Shown: positions 55,296-63,874 of the stretch, one piece after another
Numbering within the stretch: position 1 is the first letter of the stretch
Layout: each line of letters starts with the position of its first letter
From: VRUE01 sp963764365
GTDB taxonomy: Bacteria > Actinomycetota > Thermoleophilia > Solirubrobacterales > 70-9
Direction: 5' to 3'
NCBI GenBank assembly: GCA_963764365.1
Contig: CAVXSI010000010.1
Location: 7,998 to 71,997 of the forward strand
Length of the DNA: 64,000 nt
Made by a program: the position numbers and the translations under genes
The notes under the pieces: model-generated
Databases searched by the model: none
The model's input: only the letters and a program-made list of their open reading frames with translations
What the model was told of the DNA's origin: nothing

Positions 55296-55883
55296 TCAGC
55301 TGCCGCCGGAGGTGGTGCCTTCCGATTCTTCGCTCCCGCTGCCGCCGGAGCTGGTGTTCGATTCGTCGCTGAGCTCGTTGCACTCGGCGCGGGTGCCTGC
55401 GCCGGCGGTGGCGCAGATCTCGAAGTAGCTGGTGCTGCCCTCCTCGCCGCCGGCCTGCAGGTCGAAGTACTCGTCTTCGCGCTTCGCGGTGAGTCCGTAG
55501 GCGGCGCCGCCGTAGGGCCCCCAGCCGCCGCCCGAGCCGCCGCTTTCGACCAGCGACCAGCCGGCCGCTTCGACCTCTTCGCCGTAGAGGGCTTCGACTT
55601 CCCGGGGGGTCTCGCCGGAGGAGTAGCGCCGGTAGACGACGTCGCCGCGCGAGCGTTCGTCGAGCAGCTTGGCACCGGAAGGCGGTTCGAGGCCGGCGAG
55701 CAGTCCGGCCGGGCCGCCCGCGGACCCGGTTACCGGTTCGTCCGGCGCGGCTTCTTCACCCGTCGTCGCTTCCACCGCGCCGGTCGCGCCGCCGCCCGAG
55801 CCGCCGCAGGCGGCGGCGCCGAAGGCGAGCAGCAGGAAGGCGGCGATCGCCAGCACCCACGCGCGCCCCGGCTTCTCGGTCAT
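55296..55883 (-). CDS. Lipoprotein of unknown function
   Basis: 195 residues. The signal VLAIAAFLLLAFGAAAC gives a lipobox cysteine at residue 26, followed by a low-complexity Gly/Ala/Glu linker. A compact domain (LEPPSGAKLLDERSRGDVVY, VEALYGEEVEAAGWSLVESG) and a serine/glycine-rich end (SDESNTSSGGSGSEESEG) follow. Two cysteines (ICATA, AECNE) could form a disulfide. No recognised family. Confidence 0.7.
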   Translation of the reverse strand: MTEKPGRAWVLAIAAFLLLAFGAAACGGSGGGATGAVEATTGEEAAPDEPVTGSAGGPAGLLAGLEPPSGAKLLDERSRGDVVYRRYSSGETPREVEALYGEEVEAAGWSLVESGGSGGGWGPYGGAAYGLTAKREDEYFDLQAGGEEGSTSYFEICATAGAGTRAECNELSDESNTSSGGSGSEESEGTTSGGS

Positions 55884-55945
55884 CCTGGTCTTCCTGGTCC
55901 GACGGCGATCCGCGGCAAGATAGCGGCCGCGCCCGCCGCGCTGGT

Positions 55946-56881
55946 ATGAACCGGGGCGTGCCGCGCTTCGCCGTCACCTACCCGCTGCCCGAGCCGGCGA
56001 TGGAGCTGCTGCGCGGGGCGGGGGAGCTGGCCGACGAGGCGACCGGCGCCGACGCCGTCCTCACCATGCTCGACGACCGTGTCGACGGCGCCTTCCTCGA
56101 CGGAATCGGGCCGCAGCTGCGCTGTGTCGCCAACGTCGCCGTCGGCTACGACAACGTCGACCTCGACGCCGCCGCCCGGCGCGGCGTGGTCGTCACCAAC
56201 ACCCCCGGCGTGCTCGACGACGCGACCGCCGACCTGGCGCTGGCGCTGCTGCTGGCGGCGGTGCGGCGGCTGGGGGAGGGCGAACGGCTGATCCGCGCCG
56301 GCCGCCCCTGGCGCTGGGCGATCGACTTCATGCTCGGCTTCGGCCTGCGCGGCAGGCGGCTCGGCATCGTCGGCCTCGGCGGAATCGGCGCCCGCGTCGC
56401 CGAGCGGGCGCGCGCCTTCGGCATGGAGATCGCCTACACCAACCGCCACGAGGCGCCGGCCGCGGCGGCGCTGGCGGCGGTGCGGCTGCCGCTGGACGAG
56501 CTGCTGGCGAGCAGCGACGTGGTGAGCCTCCACTGCCCGCTCACCCCCGAGACGCATCACCTGATCGGCGCCCGCGAGCTGGGGCTGATGAAGCCGACCG
56601 CGACCCTGGTCAACACCGCCCGCGGACCGGTCGTCGACGAGGCGGCGCTGGCGGCGGCGCTGGCGGCGGGTGAGATCGCCGCCGCCGCGCTCGACGTCTA
56701 CGAGCGCGAGCCGCGGGTCGAGCCGGCGCTGGTGGCGCTGGAGAACGTCGTCCTCGCGCCGCACCTCGGCTCGGCCACGGTCGAGACGCGGACGGCGATG
56801 GCGGAGCTGGCGGCGCGCAACGCGATCGCCGTCGCCGGCGGCGAGCAGCCGCTGACGCCGGTACCGCTACCCGGGACCTAG
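55946..56881 (+). CDS. D-isomer 2-hydroxyacid dehydrogenase
   Basis: 311 residues. NAD-binding fold GRRLGIVGLGGIGARVAERA; catalytic arginine in NTARGPVVDE, glutamate in DVYEREP and histidine in APHLGSA, all present. The family reduces glyoxylate, hydroxypyruvate or other 2-keto acids. ATG 55946 is used; GTG 55958 is a possible alternative. Substrate not decided. Confidence 0.88.
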   Translation: MNRGVPRFAVTYPLPEPAMELLRGAGELADEATGADAVLTMLDDRVDGAFLDGIGPQLRCVANVAVGYDNVDLDAAARRGVVVTNTPGVLDDATADLALALLLAAVRRLGEGERLIRAGRPWRWAIDFMLGFGLRGRRLGIVGLGGIGARVAERARAFGMEIAYTNRHEAPAAAALAAVRLPLDELLASSDVVSLHCPLTPETHHLIGARELGLMKPTATLVNTARGPVVDEAALAAALAAGEIAAAALDVYEREPRVEPALVALENVVLAPHLGSATVETRTAMAELAARNAIAVAGGEQPLTPVPLPGT

Positions 56882-56960
56882 CGCCGGGTTGCAGGAGGTG
56901 GTGTCGATTCGTCGAAATTGCGCCGCCGCGGCGGCACCTGCCGCTACCCTGGCCAGCTCC

Positions 56961-58157
56961 ATGCGGAAAGGGGCGCTCACGATCCTCGCTGCCCTCGCCT
57001 GCCTCGGGCTCCTCCCGGTCGGCAGCGCCGGCGCCAAGTCCGAGCCGAAGGCGCACGCCTCGGTGATCGGCGGCCGCCCGGCGTCGATCGAAGAACTGCC
57101 GTCGCTCGCCTACATCGAGGGGGAAAACGCCAGCGGCGGCTACGCCTGCAGCGGCACCGTGGTAGCGCCGCGGGTGGTGCTTACCGCCGGGCACTGCGTC
57201 GAGGACATCGAATCGGGCGAAATCACGCCGCCGGCGAAGATCGCCGTCGCCACCGGCGTCGCCGACCTGACCGCGGTCGCCCCGGCCAACGTCTCGCGCG
57301 TCTCCGAGGCCTTCGTCTACCCGCACTTCGACCCCGGCGAGCTGGTCGGGGACGCCGGGCTGCTGGTCCTCGCCGGCCCGGTGACGGCGCCGCCGATCAG
57401 GCTCGCGGTGGAAGGCGAAGACGCCCTCTGGAAGGCCGGCACGCCGCTGACGATCGCCGGCTGGGGGCTGACCGACGCCAAGGCCAAGGAAGGCTCGGCG
57501 CAGCTGATGCTGGGCCAGACGAGGACGAAGACCGCGCGCGCCTGCCATGCCAAGACGCGCCGCTACTACCCCTTCTTCACGCATTCCAAGCAGATCTGCA
57601 CGCTCGACACGCCGCAGCTCACGGTGAGCGCCTGCCACGGCGACAGCGGCGGGCCGGCGATCGCCACCGCCGCCGACGGCAGCCAGGTCGAGGTCGGGGT
57701 GGTCAGCACCGGCGGCCCTGGCTGCAGCCGCTCGCTGCCCAACGTCTTCACCCGCGTCGACCGCATCGTCGGGTGGGTCGGCCGCTGGGTCGCGGCGGTC
57801 GAAGCCGGCGGCCCGCGGCCGGCGGTCAGGGTGCCGAAGGCGCACCGGCCCTTCCTCAGCACCGTGCGCGCCAAGGAACTGATCGACTTCGGCTTCACCC
57901 ACGACTTCCACAAGCGCTTCGCCCGCGGGGTCGAAAAGCGGTTCGCCTGCAAGCGCCGCGCCAAGGCCAAGGTCAAGTGCCGGGTCAGCTGGTACCAGGG
58001 CGGCAACGACTACTTCGGCACCGCGACCGTGTACTACGCGGTCGTCGGCAACACGGTCACCTGGAACTTCACCTATACGATCAGCTGGGTGAACAACCAC
58101 TGCTACTTCTACAGCGGCCACCGCGCCAGCTGCAAGATCCACACCAAGCGGCGGTAG
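56961..58157 (+). CDS. Secreted trypsin-like serine protease
   Basis: 398 residues from ATG 56961. The signal peptide (LTILAALACLGLLPVGSAGA) is cut near residue 25, and IGGRPASIEELPSLAYIEGE is the usual start of the mature S1 chain. The triad H78 (TAGHC), D131 (GDAGLLVL) and S229 (GDSGGPA) is complete. After the protease domain (about residues 36-282) comes a basic region and a beta-rich C-terminal part (KVKCRVSWYQGGNDYFGTAT) with paired cysteines. Glutamate codons are mostly GAA. Probably an extracellular endopeptidase with a wall- or substrate-binding tail. Confidence 0.87.
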   Translation: MRKGALTILAALACLGLLPVGSAGAKSEPKAHASVIGGRPASIEELPSLAYIEGENASGGYACSGTVVAPRVVLTAGHCVEDIESGEITPPAKIAVATGVADLTAVAPANVSRVSEAFVYPHFDPGELVGDAGLLVLAGPVTAPPIRLAVEGEDALWKAGTPLTIAGWGLTDAKAKEGSAQLMLGQTRTKTARACHAKTRRYYPFFTHSKQICTLDTPQLTVSACHGDSGGPAIATAADGSQVEVGVVSTGGPGCSRSLPNVFTRVDRIVGWVGRWVAAVEAGGPRPAVRVPKAHRPFLSTVRAKELIDFGFTHDFHKRFARGVEKRFACKRRAKAKVKCRVSWYQGGNDYFGTATVYYAVVGNTVTWNFTYTISWVNNHCYFYSGHRASCKIHTKRR

Positions 58158-58218
58158 CGGTCCCGGCGCCGGCGAATCGCTCGCCGTCGGCGTCCCGGCG
58201 AAGTAGGCTCGCCCTGGG

Positions 58219-59961
58219 ATGGGACTACTGGACCCGGCACCGCCGCCGTTCGAGGTCGAGGAGTGGCGCCAGCGGCCGCACCTGGAGCGGATCAAGCCGC
58301 TTGCCCAGGACTGGGCGCTGAACGGGTTCGGCACGCCGCCCGCGGTCTACCTCCTCTACCTGCTGAAGCTGGTCGTCTACGCCGGCGGCGGCCTGCTGGT
58401 GATCGCGGCGACCAGCGACACGCTCGGCGGGCTGGGCAGCATCGGCGAGTGGTGGACGCAGCCGGTCGTCTTCCAGAAGGCGGTCGCCTGGACGATGCTC
58501 TGGGAGGTGCTCGGGCTCGGCGCCGGCTCGCTGCCGCTGACCCTGCGCTTCAAGCCGATGATCGGCGGCGTCCTCTACTGGTTGCGGCCGGGGACGACGC
58601 GGCTGCCGCCCTGGCCCGAGCGGGTGCCGCTGACCCGGGGCACGACGCGGACCGCCTTCGACGTCGCCCTCTACGCCGGGCTGCTGGCGGCGCTCGTCTT
58701 CCTGCTCGTCTCCGGCGCCCCCGGCGGCCGCCTCGACCCGGTCGCGGTCGGCGTCGCGCTGGCGCTGCTGGTGGCGCTCGGGCTGCGCGACAAGGTCCCC
58801 TTCCTCGCCGCCCGCGCCGAGGTCTACGGCAACCTGATGATCGTCTTCCTCTTCCCGCTCGGCAACCTGATCGTCGCCGCGCAGCTGGTCTTCGTCTGCA
58901 TCTGGTGGGGGGCGGCGGCCTCGAAGCTGAACCACCACTTCCCCTTCGTCGTCACGGTGATGATCAGCAACACGCCGTGGAACCGCTCGCGGCGGTTCAA
59001 GCGGCGCCTGTACCGCGACCACCCGGACGACCTGCTGCCCTCGCGGCTCGGCGCCCTCGACGCCCACATCGGCACCGCGATCGAGTTCACCCTGCCGCTG
59101 CTGCTGCTCGTCACCAGCGGCGGCGTGGTCGGCACGATCGCCGTCGCCGGGATGATCCTCTTCCACCTCCACATCCTCTCCACCTTCCCGCTGGCGGTGC
59201 CGCTGGAGTGGAACGTGTTCATGATCTTCGGCCTGCTCTTCCTCTTCGGCCATTACGGCGACGTCCCGTTCTCGACCCTGGAAGACCCGCTGCTGCTGGC
59301 GATCCTCGCCGTCACCTGCGTCGCGGTCCCGGTGCTCGGCAACTTCCGCCCCGACCTGGTCTCGTTCCTGCCCTCGATGCGCTACTACGCCGGCAACTGG
59401 GCGACCAGCCAGTGGCTGTTTCGCAAGGGCGACGGGGGAGGGGCGGAGGCGAAGCTCGACCGCGAGGTGGTCAAGTCGGCGCCGATCGTCACCCGCCAGC
59501 TCGAGGACTTCTACGACCCCGACCTGATCGAGGTGCTCGTCTACAAAGGGCTCGCCTTCCGCTCGATGCACTCGCACGGGCGGGCGCTGAACGCGCTCTC
59601 GGCACGGGCGGTCGGCGACGTCGAGGACTACGACGTTCGCGAGGGGGAGCTCGTCGCCGGCGTCGTCCTCGGCTACAACTTCGGCGATGGCCACTTCCAC
59701 GACCAGCGGCTGCTGGCGGCGGTGCAGGAGCGCTGCCGGTTCGAGCCGGGCGAGCTGCGGATCGTGACGCTCGAGTCGCAGCCGGCCAACCTGCAGCGCC
59801 AGCGCTACCGGATCTTCGACGCCGCCACCGGGCTGGTCGAGGAAGGCTCGGTCGCGGTGGCGGACATGATCGTGCGCCAGCCCTGGCTCGGCGGCGAGCC
59901 GTTCCCGGTCGAGGTCGAGCGCGGCGCGGCGGCGGCCGGGGCGAGCGCACCGCGGGCATGA
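58219..59961 (+). CDS. DUF3556-type polytopic membrane protein
   Basis: 580 residues with about ten hydrophobic segments between residues 45 and 400, followed by a soluble C-terminal part of about 180 residues (ITRQLEDFYDPDLIEVLVYK type sequence). The strings FPFVVTVMISNTPWNRSRRF and HSHGRALNALSARAVGDVED match the actinobacterial DUF3556 transmembrane proteins, known from mycobacteria. Function is unknown. The next gene, a PYROXD2-like oxidoreductase, overlaps by 4 bases, so the two probably act together at the membrane. Confidence 0.75.
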   Translation: MGLLDPAPPPFEVEEWRQRPHLERIKPLAQDWALNGFGTPPAVYLLYLLKLVVYAGGGLLVIAATSDTLGGLGSIGEWWTQPVVFQKAVAWTMLWEVLGLGAGSLPLTLRFKPMIGGVLYWLRPGTTRLPPWPERVPLTRGTTRTAFDVALYAGLLAALVFLLVSGAPGGRLDPVAVGVALALLVALGLRDKVPFLAARAEVYGNLMIVFLFPLGNLIVAAQLVFVCIWWGAAASKLNHHFPFVVTVMISNTPWNRSRRFKRRLYRDHPDDLLPSRLGALDAHIGTAIEFTLPLLLLVTSGGVVGTIAVAGMILFHLHILSTFPLAVPLEWNVFMIFGLLFLFGHYGDVPFSTLEDPLLLAILAVTCVAVPVLGNFRPDLVSFLPSMRYYAGNWATSQWLFRKGDGGGAEAKLDREVVKSAPIVTRQLEDFYDPDLIEVLVYKGLAFRSMHSHGRALNALSARAVGDVEDYDVREGELVAGVVLGYNFGDGHFHDQRLLAAVQERCRFEPGELRIVTLESQPANLQRQRYRIFDAATGLVEEGSVAVADMIVRQPWLGGEPFPVEVERGAAAAGASAPRA

Positions 59962-61385
59962 GCAGCGCGGTCGTCGTCGGCGCCGGCCCGAACGGGCTCG
60001 CCTGCGCGGCGACGCTCGCCGCCCGCGGCGTCGAGGTGACCGTGATCGAGGCCGAGGAGCGGATCGGCGGCGGCACCCGCAGCGCCGAGCTGACCCTGCC
60101 CGGCCTCCTCCACGACGAGTGCAGCGGCTTTCACCCGATGGCGGTCGGCTCGCTCGCCGGCCTCGACCTCGACCTCGAGCGCCACGGGCTCGAGTGGCTG
60201 TGGCCGGAGGTCGACCTCGCCCACCCGTTGGACGGCGGCGGGGCGGAGGGGGACGGCGCGGGCGCCGCGATGCTGCGCTCGATCGATGCCACCGCCGCCG
60301 GGCTCGGCGCCGCCGGGCCAGCCTGGCACCGCCTCTTCGGCCCCTCGGCGCGGGGCTACGACGCGCTCGCCGAGGACATCTACCGGCCGGTCCTGCACCT
60401 GCCGCGCCATCCGCTGGCGCTGGCCCGGTTCGGGGCGCTGGCGCTGGCGCCGGCGACGCTGCTGGCGCGGTGGCTGCCGGGCGCCGAGGCGCGGGCGCTG
60501 TTCGGCGGCGCCGCCGCCCACTCCTTCGCGCCGCTCGGCACGCCGCTCAGCGCCGCGGTCGGGATGGCGCTGGTCTGCAGCGGCCACCGCTACGGCTGGC
60601 CGGTCGCCCGCGGCGGCTCCGGGGCGATCGCGGCGGCGCTGGCGGCGGCGATCGAAGAGCGCGGCGGGCGGATCGAGACCGGCCGGCCGGTGCGCTCGCT
60701 GGACGAGCTGCCCGCGGCCGACGCCGTCGTCCTCGACCTGGCGCCGGGCGCGGTGGCAGAGCTGGCGGGCGGGCGGCTGCCGGCGCGGGTCGCGCGCGCC
60801 TACCGCCGCTACCGCCACGGCCCCGCCGCCTTCAAGCTCGACCTCGCGGTCGAGGGCGGCGTCCCCTGGCGTCAGGAGGCGGCGCGGCGGGCGGGGACGG
60901 TCCACGTTGCCGGCTCCTTCGAGGAGCTGGTCGAGGCCGAGCGCCAGATCAACCGCGGCCGGATGCCGGCGCGGCCGTTCGTCCTCGTCGGCCAGCAGTA
61001 CCTCGCCGACCCGGGCCGCTCACGGGGCGACGTCCACCCGGTCTGGGCCTACGCGCACGTCCCGGCCGGCTACCCGGGCGACGCCGGCGAGGCGATCCTC
61101 GACCAGATCGAGCGCTTCGCCCCTGGGACCCGTGAGCGGGTCCTCGCCCGCGCCGCCCGCGGCCCGGCCGAGCTGGCCGCGGCCAACGCCAACATCGTCG
61201 GCGGCGACATCGCCACCGGCTCCAACCTCGGGCTGCGGGCGCTGATCAGGCCGCGGCTGGCGCTCGACCCCTACGCGACCGGCATCCCCGGCGTCTTCAT
61301 CTGCTCGGCGGCGACGCCCCCGGGCGCCGGCGCCCACGGGCTCTGCGGCCGCAACGCCGCCCGGTCCGTGCTGCGCTCGCTGTAG
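59958..61385 (+). CDS. PYROXD2/phytoene-desaturase-like FAD oxidoreductase, copy 2
   Basis: 475 residues from ATG 59958, overlapping the DUF3556 gene by ATGA. It has VVVGAGPNGLACAATLAARG at the start, ARGGSGAIAAALAAAIEERG in the middle and GVFICSAATPPGAGAHGLCG at the end, the same layout as the paralogue at 53228-54844, though about 60 residues shorter. Coupling to a polytopic membrane protein suggests a lipid or isoprenoid substrate; this is inference. Confidence 0.83.
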   Translation: MSSAVVVGAGPNGLACAATLAARGVEVTVIEAEERIGGGTRSAELTLPGLLHDECSGFHPMAVGSLAGLDLDLERHGLEWLWPEVDLAHPLDGGGAEGDGAGAAMLRSIDATAAGLGAAGPAWHRLFGPSARGYDALAEDIYRPVLHLPRHPLALARFGALALAPATLLARWLPGAEARALFGGAAAHSFAPLGTPLSAAVGMALVCSGHRYGWPVARGGSGAIAAALAAAIEERGGRIETGRPVRSLDELPAADAVVLDLAPGAVAELAGGRLPARVARAYRRYRHGPAAFKLDLAVEGGVPWRQEAARRAGTVHVAGSFEELVEAERQINRGRMPARPFVLVGQQYLADPGRSRGDVHPVWAYAHVPAGYPGDAGEAILDQIERFAPGTRERVLARAARGPAELAAANANIVGGDIATGSNLGLRALIRPRLALDPYATGIPGVFICSAATPPGAGAHGLCGRNAARSVLRSL

Positions 61386-61455
61386 GGCTGCGCTGGGGAA
61401 GATCGACCGGGCTGGGGGCCGGACAAACCTCCCAACGGCGGCGCCGCCGGGGCGG

Positions 61456-61818
61456 TTACGCCACGCGCTCGGGTGCCGGCAGCTTCAGCCGCTTGCGGGC
61501 GGCGGCGACGGCGGCGACCGAAGAGCGGCAGGTTTTGGCGATCTCGCCGTTGCCGTGCCCGGGCCGGCGCTTGACCTCGAACTCGATCAGCGCCGCCCGG
61601 CGCAGCTTCGCCCGCTCTTCCAACCCGCAGTCGGCGGGCGCCGCGTCGAGCGCGGCGCGGGCGGCGCGCTCGCGCCGGCAGAGCAGGCAGAAGGTGCCGT
61701 CGTTGGCGTTCGCCCAGGAGTCGGGCATGCTGACGAGCTCGCCGCCGGCACGGCTGACGGTCACGCCGCACTCGGCGCACGTCCACTTCTTCGCCTTTTT
61801 CTGGCTCGTTTTGCTCAT
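61456..61818 (-). CDS. Small Zn-ribbon plus helical (HTH-like) protein, copy 2
   Basis: 120 residues from ATG 61818; in-frame ATGs at 61860 and 61884 would lengthen the N-terminus. Cysteines C14, C17, C44 and C47 form the same C-x2-C-x26-C-x2-C ribbon as the paralogue at 35602-35973. The helical half shares ALIEFE, then has RRPGHGNGEIAKTCRSSVAA and VAAARKRLKL, which looks like a helix-turn-helix. A basic N-terminus (SKTSQKKAKKW) adds to a nucleic-acid-binding look. Function unknown. Confidence 0.68.
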   Translation of the reverse strand: MSKTSQKKAKKWTCAECGVTVSRAGGELVSMPDSWANANDGTFCLLCRRERAARAALDAAPADCGLEERAKLRRAALIEFEVKRRPGHGNGEIAKTCRSSVAAVAAARKRLKLPAPERVA

Positions 61819-61917
61819 AGAGAGGATGCCGGCCCGCCGGGGTCGCCGTGAATCCGACATAGATAAAGGTAGCAGGCCGCCCATTTCTGCCTGCTAAGCA
61901 GCGATTTTCGCCAGTTG

Positions 61918-61964
61918 TGGTTCCTTTTGGACGGTATGGGTCCAAAAGGAACCACGGGATGGGG
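61918..61964. repeat. Hairpin repeat, copy 1
   Basis: GTGGTTCCTTTTGGAC (61918-61933) and its exact inverse GTCCAAAAGGAACCAC flank a short loop; the right arm continues GGGATGG, shared with copy 2. It lies between two divergent genes, so it is not simply a terminator. Confidence 0.75.
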
Positions 61965-62072
61965 GGCTGGGTTGGCGGGGTGCGGATCCGGCGAGCGAGG
62001 GACGAGGAGGCGGCGCGGGTCGCGGCGTCCTGACCGTCGCCGCCCCGGCGCCCGACGGGTAAGCTGCCACGC

Positions 62073-62393
62073 GTGATCATCGCCACGACCAACGACCTGC
62101 CGGGCTACGAGGTGCAGGAGGTGCTCGGCGAGGTCTTCGGGCTGACGGTGCGCTCGCGCAACCTCGGCTCTCAGATCGGCGCCTCGCTCAAGTCGCTGGC
62201 CGGCGGCGAGCTGAAGGGGATGACGAAAATGCTGGCCGAAGGGCGCGAGCACGCGACCGAACGGCTGATCGAGGAGGCCGAGGAGAAGGGCGCGAACGCG
62301 ATCCTCGCCTTCCGCTTCGACACCTCGGAGCTGGGCACCACCTGGACCGAGATCTGCGCCTACGGCACCGCCGTCAAGGCGCGCAAGCTGTAG
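62073..62393 (+). CDS. YbjQ/UPF0145-family protein
   Basis: 106 residues with GTG start at 62073. ATTNDLPGYEVQEVLGEVFG, the loop RSRNLGSQIGASLKSLAGGE, ATERLIEEAEEKGANAILAF and the end YGTAVKARKL fit the YbjQ family, pentameric proteins of unknown role once described as heavy-metal binding. It is full length for the family. Confidence 0.87.
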   Translation: MIIATTNDLPGYEVQEVLGEVFGLTVRSRNLGSQIGASLKSLAGGELKGMTKMLAEGREHATERLIEEAEEKGANAILAFRFDTSELGTTWTEICAYGTAVKARKL

Positions 62394-62453
62394 GGCTCCC
62401 GGGGCGGCGTCGCCGCCCGCGGGCCAGCTTCACAGGCCTCCTACACTGGTTCT

Positions 62454-62828
62454 ATGTCCACCGAACCAGGAGCCGAACCGACTTACACGCTCTACCGGCG
62501 GGGGATCGAGCTGCTCGAAGACGGCGACTTCGAGCACGCGACTGAGCCGCTGGCCGAGGCGGCGCGCCGCGAACCGGGCAAGAGCTCGGTGCGCGAGGCG
62601 CTCGGCCGCGCCTACTACCGTGCCGGCCGCTTCTCCAAGGCGGTGACCGAGTTCGAGGCCGTGGTCGAGACCCACCACGTCAACGACTTCGCCCACTTCT
62701 GCCTCGGCCGCGCCCTGAGCAAGACCGGCGAGGTCGAGCGCGCTCGCCACCACCTCGCGCTCGCCTCCAACCTGCGCCCCGACCGCCGCGACTACCGCTT
62801 CTACCGCCGCCTCCTCGACGCCCAGTAG
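62454..62828 (+). CDS. TPR-repeat protein
   Basis: 124 residues forming about three tetratricopeptide repeats: YTLYRRGIELLEDGDFEHAT, SVREALGRAYYRAGRFSKAV and HFCLGRALSKTGEVERARHH. Such helical arrays bind partner proteins. It is small and soluble. The hairpin repeat copy 2 lies directly downstream. Confidence 0.82.
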   Translation: MSTEPGAEPTYTLYRRGIELLEDGDFEHATEPLAEAARREPGKSSVREALGRAYYRAGRFSKAVTEFEAVVETHHVNDFAHFCLGRALSKTGEVERARHHLALASNLRPDRRDYRFYRRLLDAQ

Positions 62829-62831
62829 CCC

Positions 62832-62876
62832 GCGGTTCCTTATGGACTCCAGAGGTCCAAAAGGAACCACGGGATG
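62832..62876. repeat. Hairpin repeat, copy 2
   Basis: GGTTCCTTATGGAC and GTCCAAAAGGAACC pair with one mismatch, and the right flank ACCACGGGATGG is identical to copy 1. It lies between the ends of two convergent genes, where it could stop transcription from both sides. Confidence 0.75.
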
Positions 62877-62881
62877 GTTGG

Positions 62882-63562
62882 TCAGGAGAGGAGAGGGATC
62901 ACGCAGCGGAAGCTGTGGGCCTCGCCGGAGAGTTCAGTAGCTGAGTTCGCCTGCCAGGGAATGCGGTCGACGACGCTGTAGGCGTTGGAGCTCGAGAAAT
63001 CTGCGATGGCACTCGTCCACTCGCCTTCGGCCGCGATCGGGACGCCGGAAGCGCCGAAGGCGATCAGGGAGAGCGGCGCCGGGAGCTCGCCGCCGCGGCG
63101 CGCGCAGGCCGCCGCGGCCTCGGGGGCGGTCATCGCCGTGGCCGAGAATTCGGTCTCCCAGCAGGCGCCGGCGAATTCGCGGCTGCCGTCGGCGCAGCCG
63201 GCGCTGCGGCCGTTGAGCCGCTGCGCTTCGTCAGCGCTGTCCGCGGCCAGCGCCGTGGAGGCGCGGCGGGCGGTGTCGGCGGCGCGGGCGCGGGTCGCTT
63301 CCGGCACCTCGCCCAGGGTGGCGGCGTCGACCTGGCGGCCGGTGATCGAGCCCGGCGCCAGGCGGCTGCCGGGGATCGTCCCCGGCCGCAGCCGGTTGGC
63401 CGGCAGCGAGCGCGGCACCAGCCGGTTCCCGGGCAGCGACTTCACCTTCACCGCGTGCCCGTTGATCCGCGACGCCGCGTAGACGCTGCCGCCGAGCGCC
63501 GCGAACAGCGCGACGGTCGCGACCGCCATCGCCGGCCAGTGCCGGCGCTTCTCCCAGCCCAT
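62882..63562 (-). CDS. Secreted/anchored protein with PGxRLxPxS-type repeats
   Basis: 226 residues. A signal or anchor helix (MAVATVALFAALGGSVYAAS) is followed by a run of short repeats (LPGNRLVPRSLPANRLRPGT, then IPGSRLAPGSITGRQVD), a pentapeptide-like or collagen-like beta pattern common in this group of actinobacteria, then an alanine-rich helix and a C-terminal domain with four cysteines (AGCADGS, GACWETE, AACARRG, FRCVIPL). No known family; an extracellular structural or binding role is likely. Confidence 0.7.
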   Translation of the reverse strand: MGWEKRRHWPAMAVATVALFAALGGSVYAASRINGHAVKVKSLPGNRLVPRSLPANRLRPGTIPGSRLAPGSITGRQVDAATLGEVPEATRARAADTARRASTALAADSADEAQRLNGRSAGCADGSREFAGACWETEFSATAMTAPEAAAACARRGGELPAPLSLIAFGASGVPIAAEGEWTSAIADFSSSNAYSVVDRIPWQANSATELSGEAHSFRCVIPLLS

Positions 63563-63675
63563 CGCTCCCTCCCCGTGGACGAGGTCCCGTCCATCCCGGG
63601 ACCGTCAATGCCGGAACCTTACCTGAGCAAATGCCGCGCGACCGCCGCCCCGGCGGGATAGACTCGCCCGCACAT

Positions 63676-63842
63676 ACGGTCGGTGGTCAAGGGAAGTCCG
63701 GTGCAAGTCCGGCGTGGTCCCGCCACTGTGACCGGGTCAAGCAGGCCGCAGGCGCCAGCGCGCCAGCCACTGGGGACGACCGAGTCCCCGGGAAGGTGCG
63801 GCCAGCCAAGCCCCGGAAGCCAGGAGACCTGTCCCCGGCCAG
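63676..63842 (+). promoter_or_regulatory. Cobalamin (B12) riboswitch
   Basis: The order of conserved boxes is GGGAAGTCCGGTGCAAGTCC, then GGTCCCGCCACTGTGACCGG, then CCAGCCACTGGGG, and the B12 box with GAAGCCAGGAGACCTG, as in AdoCbl-responsive riboswitches. It ends about 35 bases before the ATG of the following secreted protein. High cobalamin should turn that gene off, so the gene product probably serves cobalamin or cobalt uptake or replaces a B12-dependent function. Confidence 0.94.
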
Positions 63843-63874
63843 CCAAGACAACCCTCGAGGAAAGGGTGGCTCAT

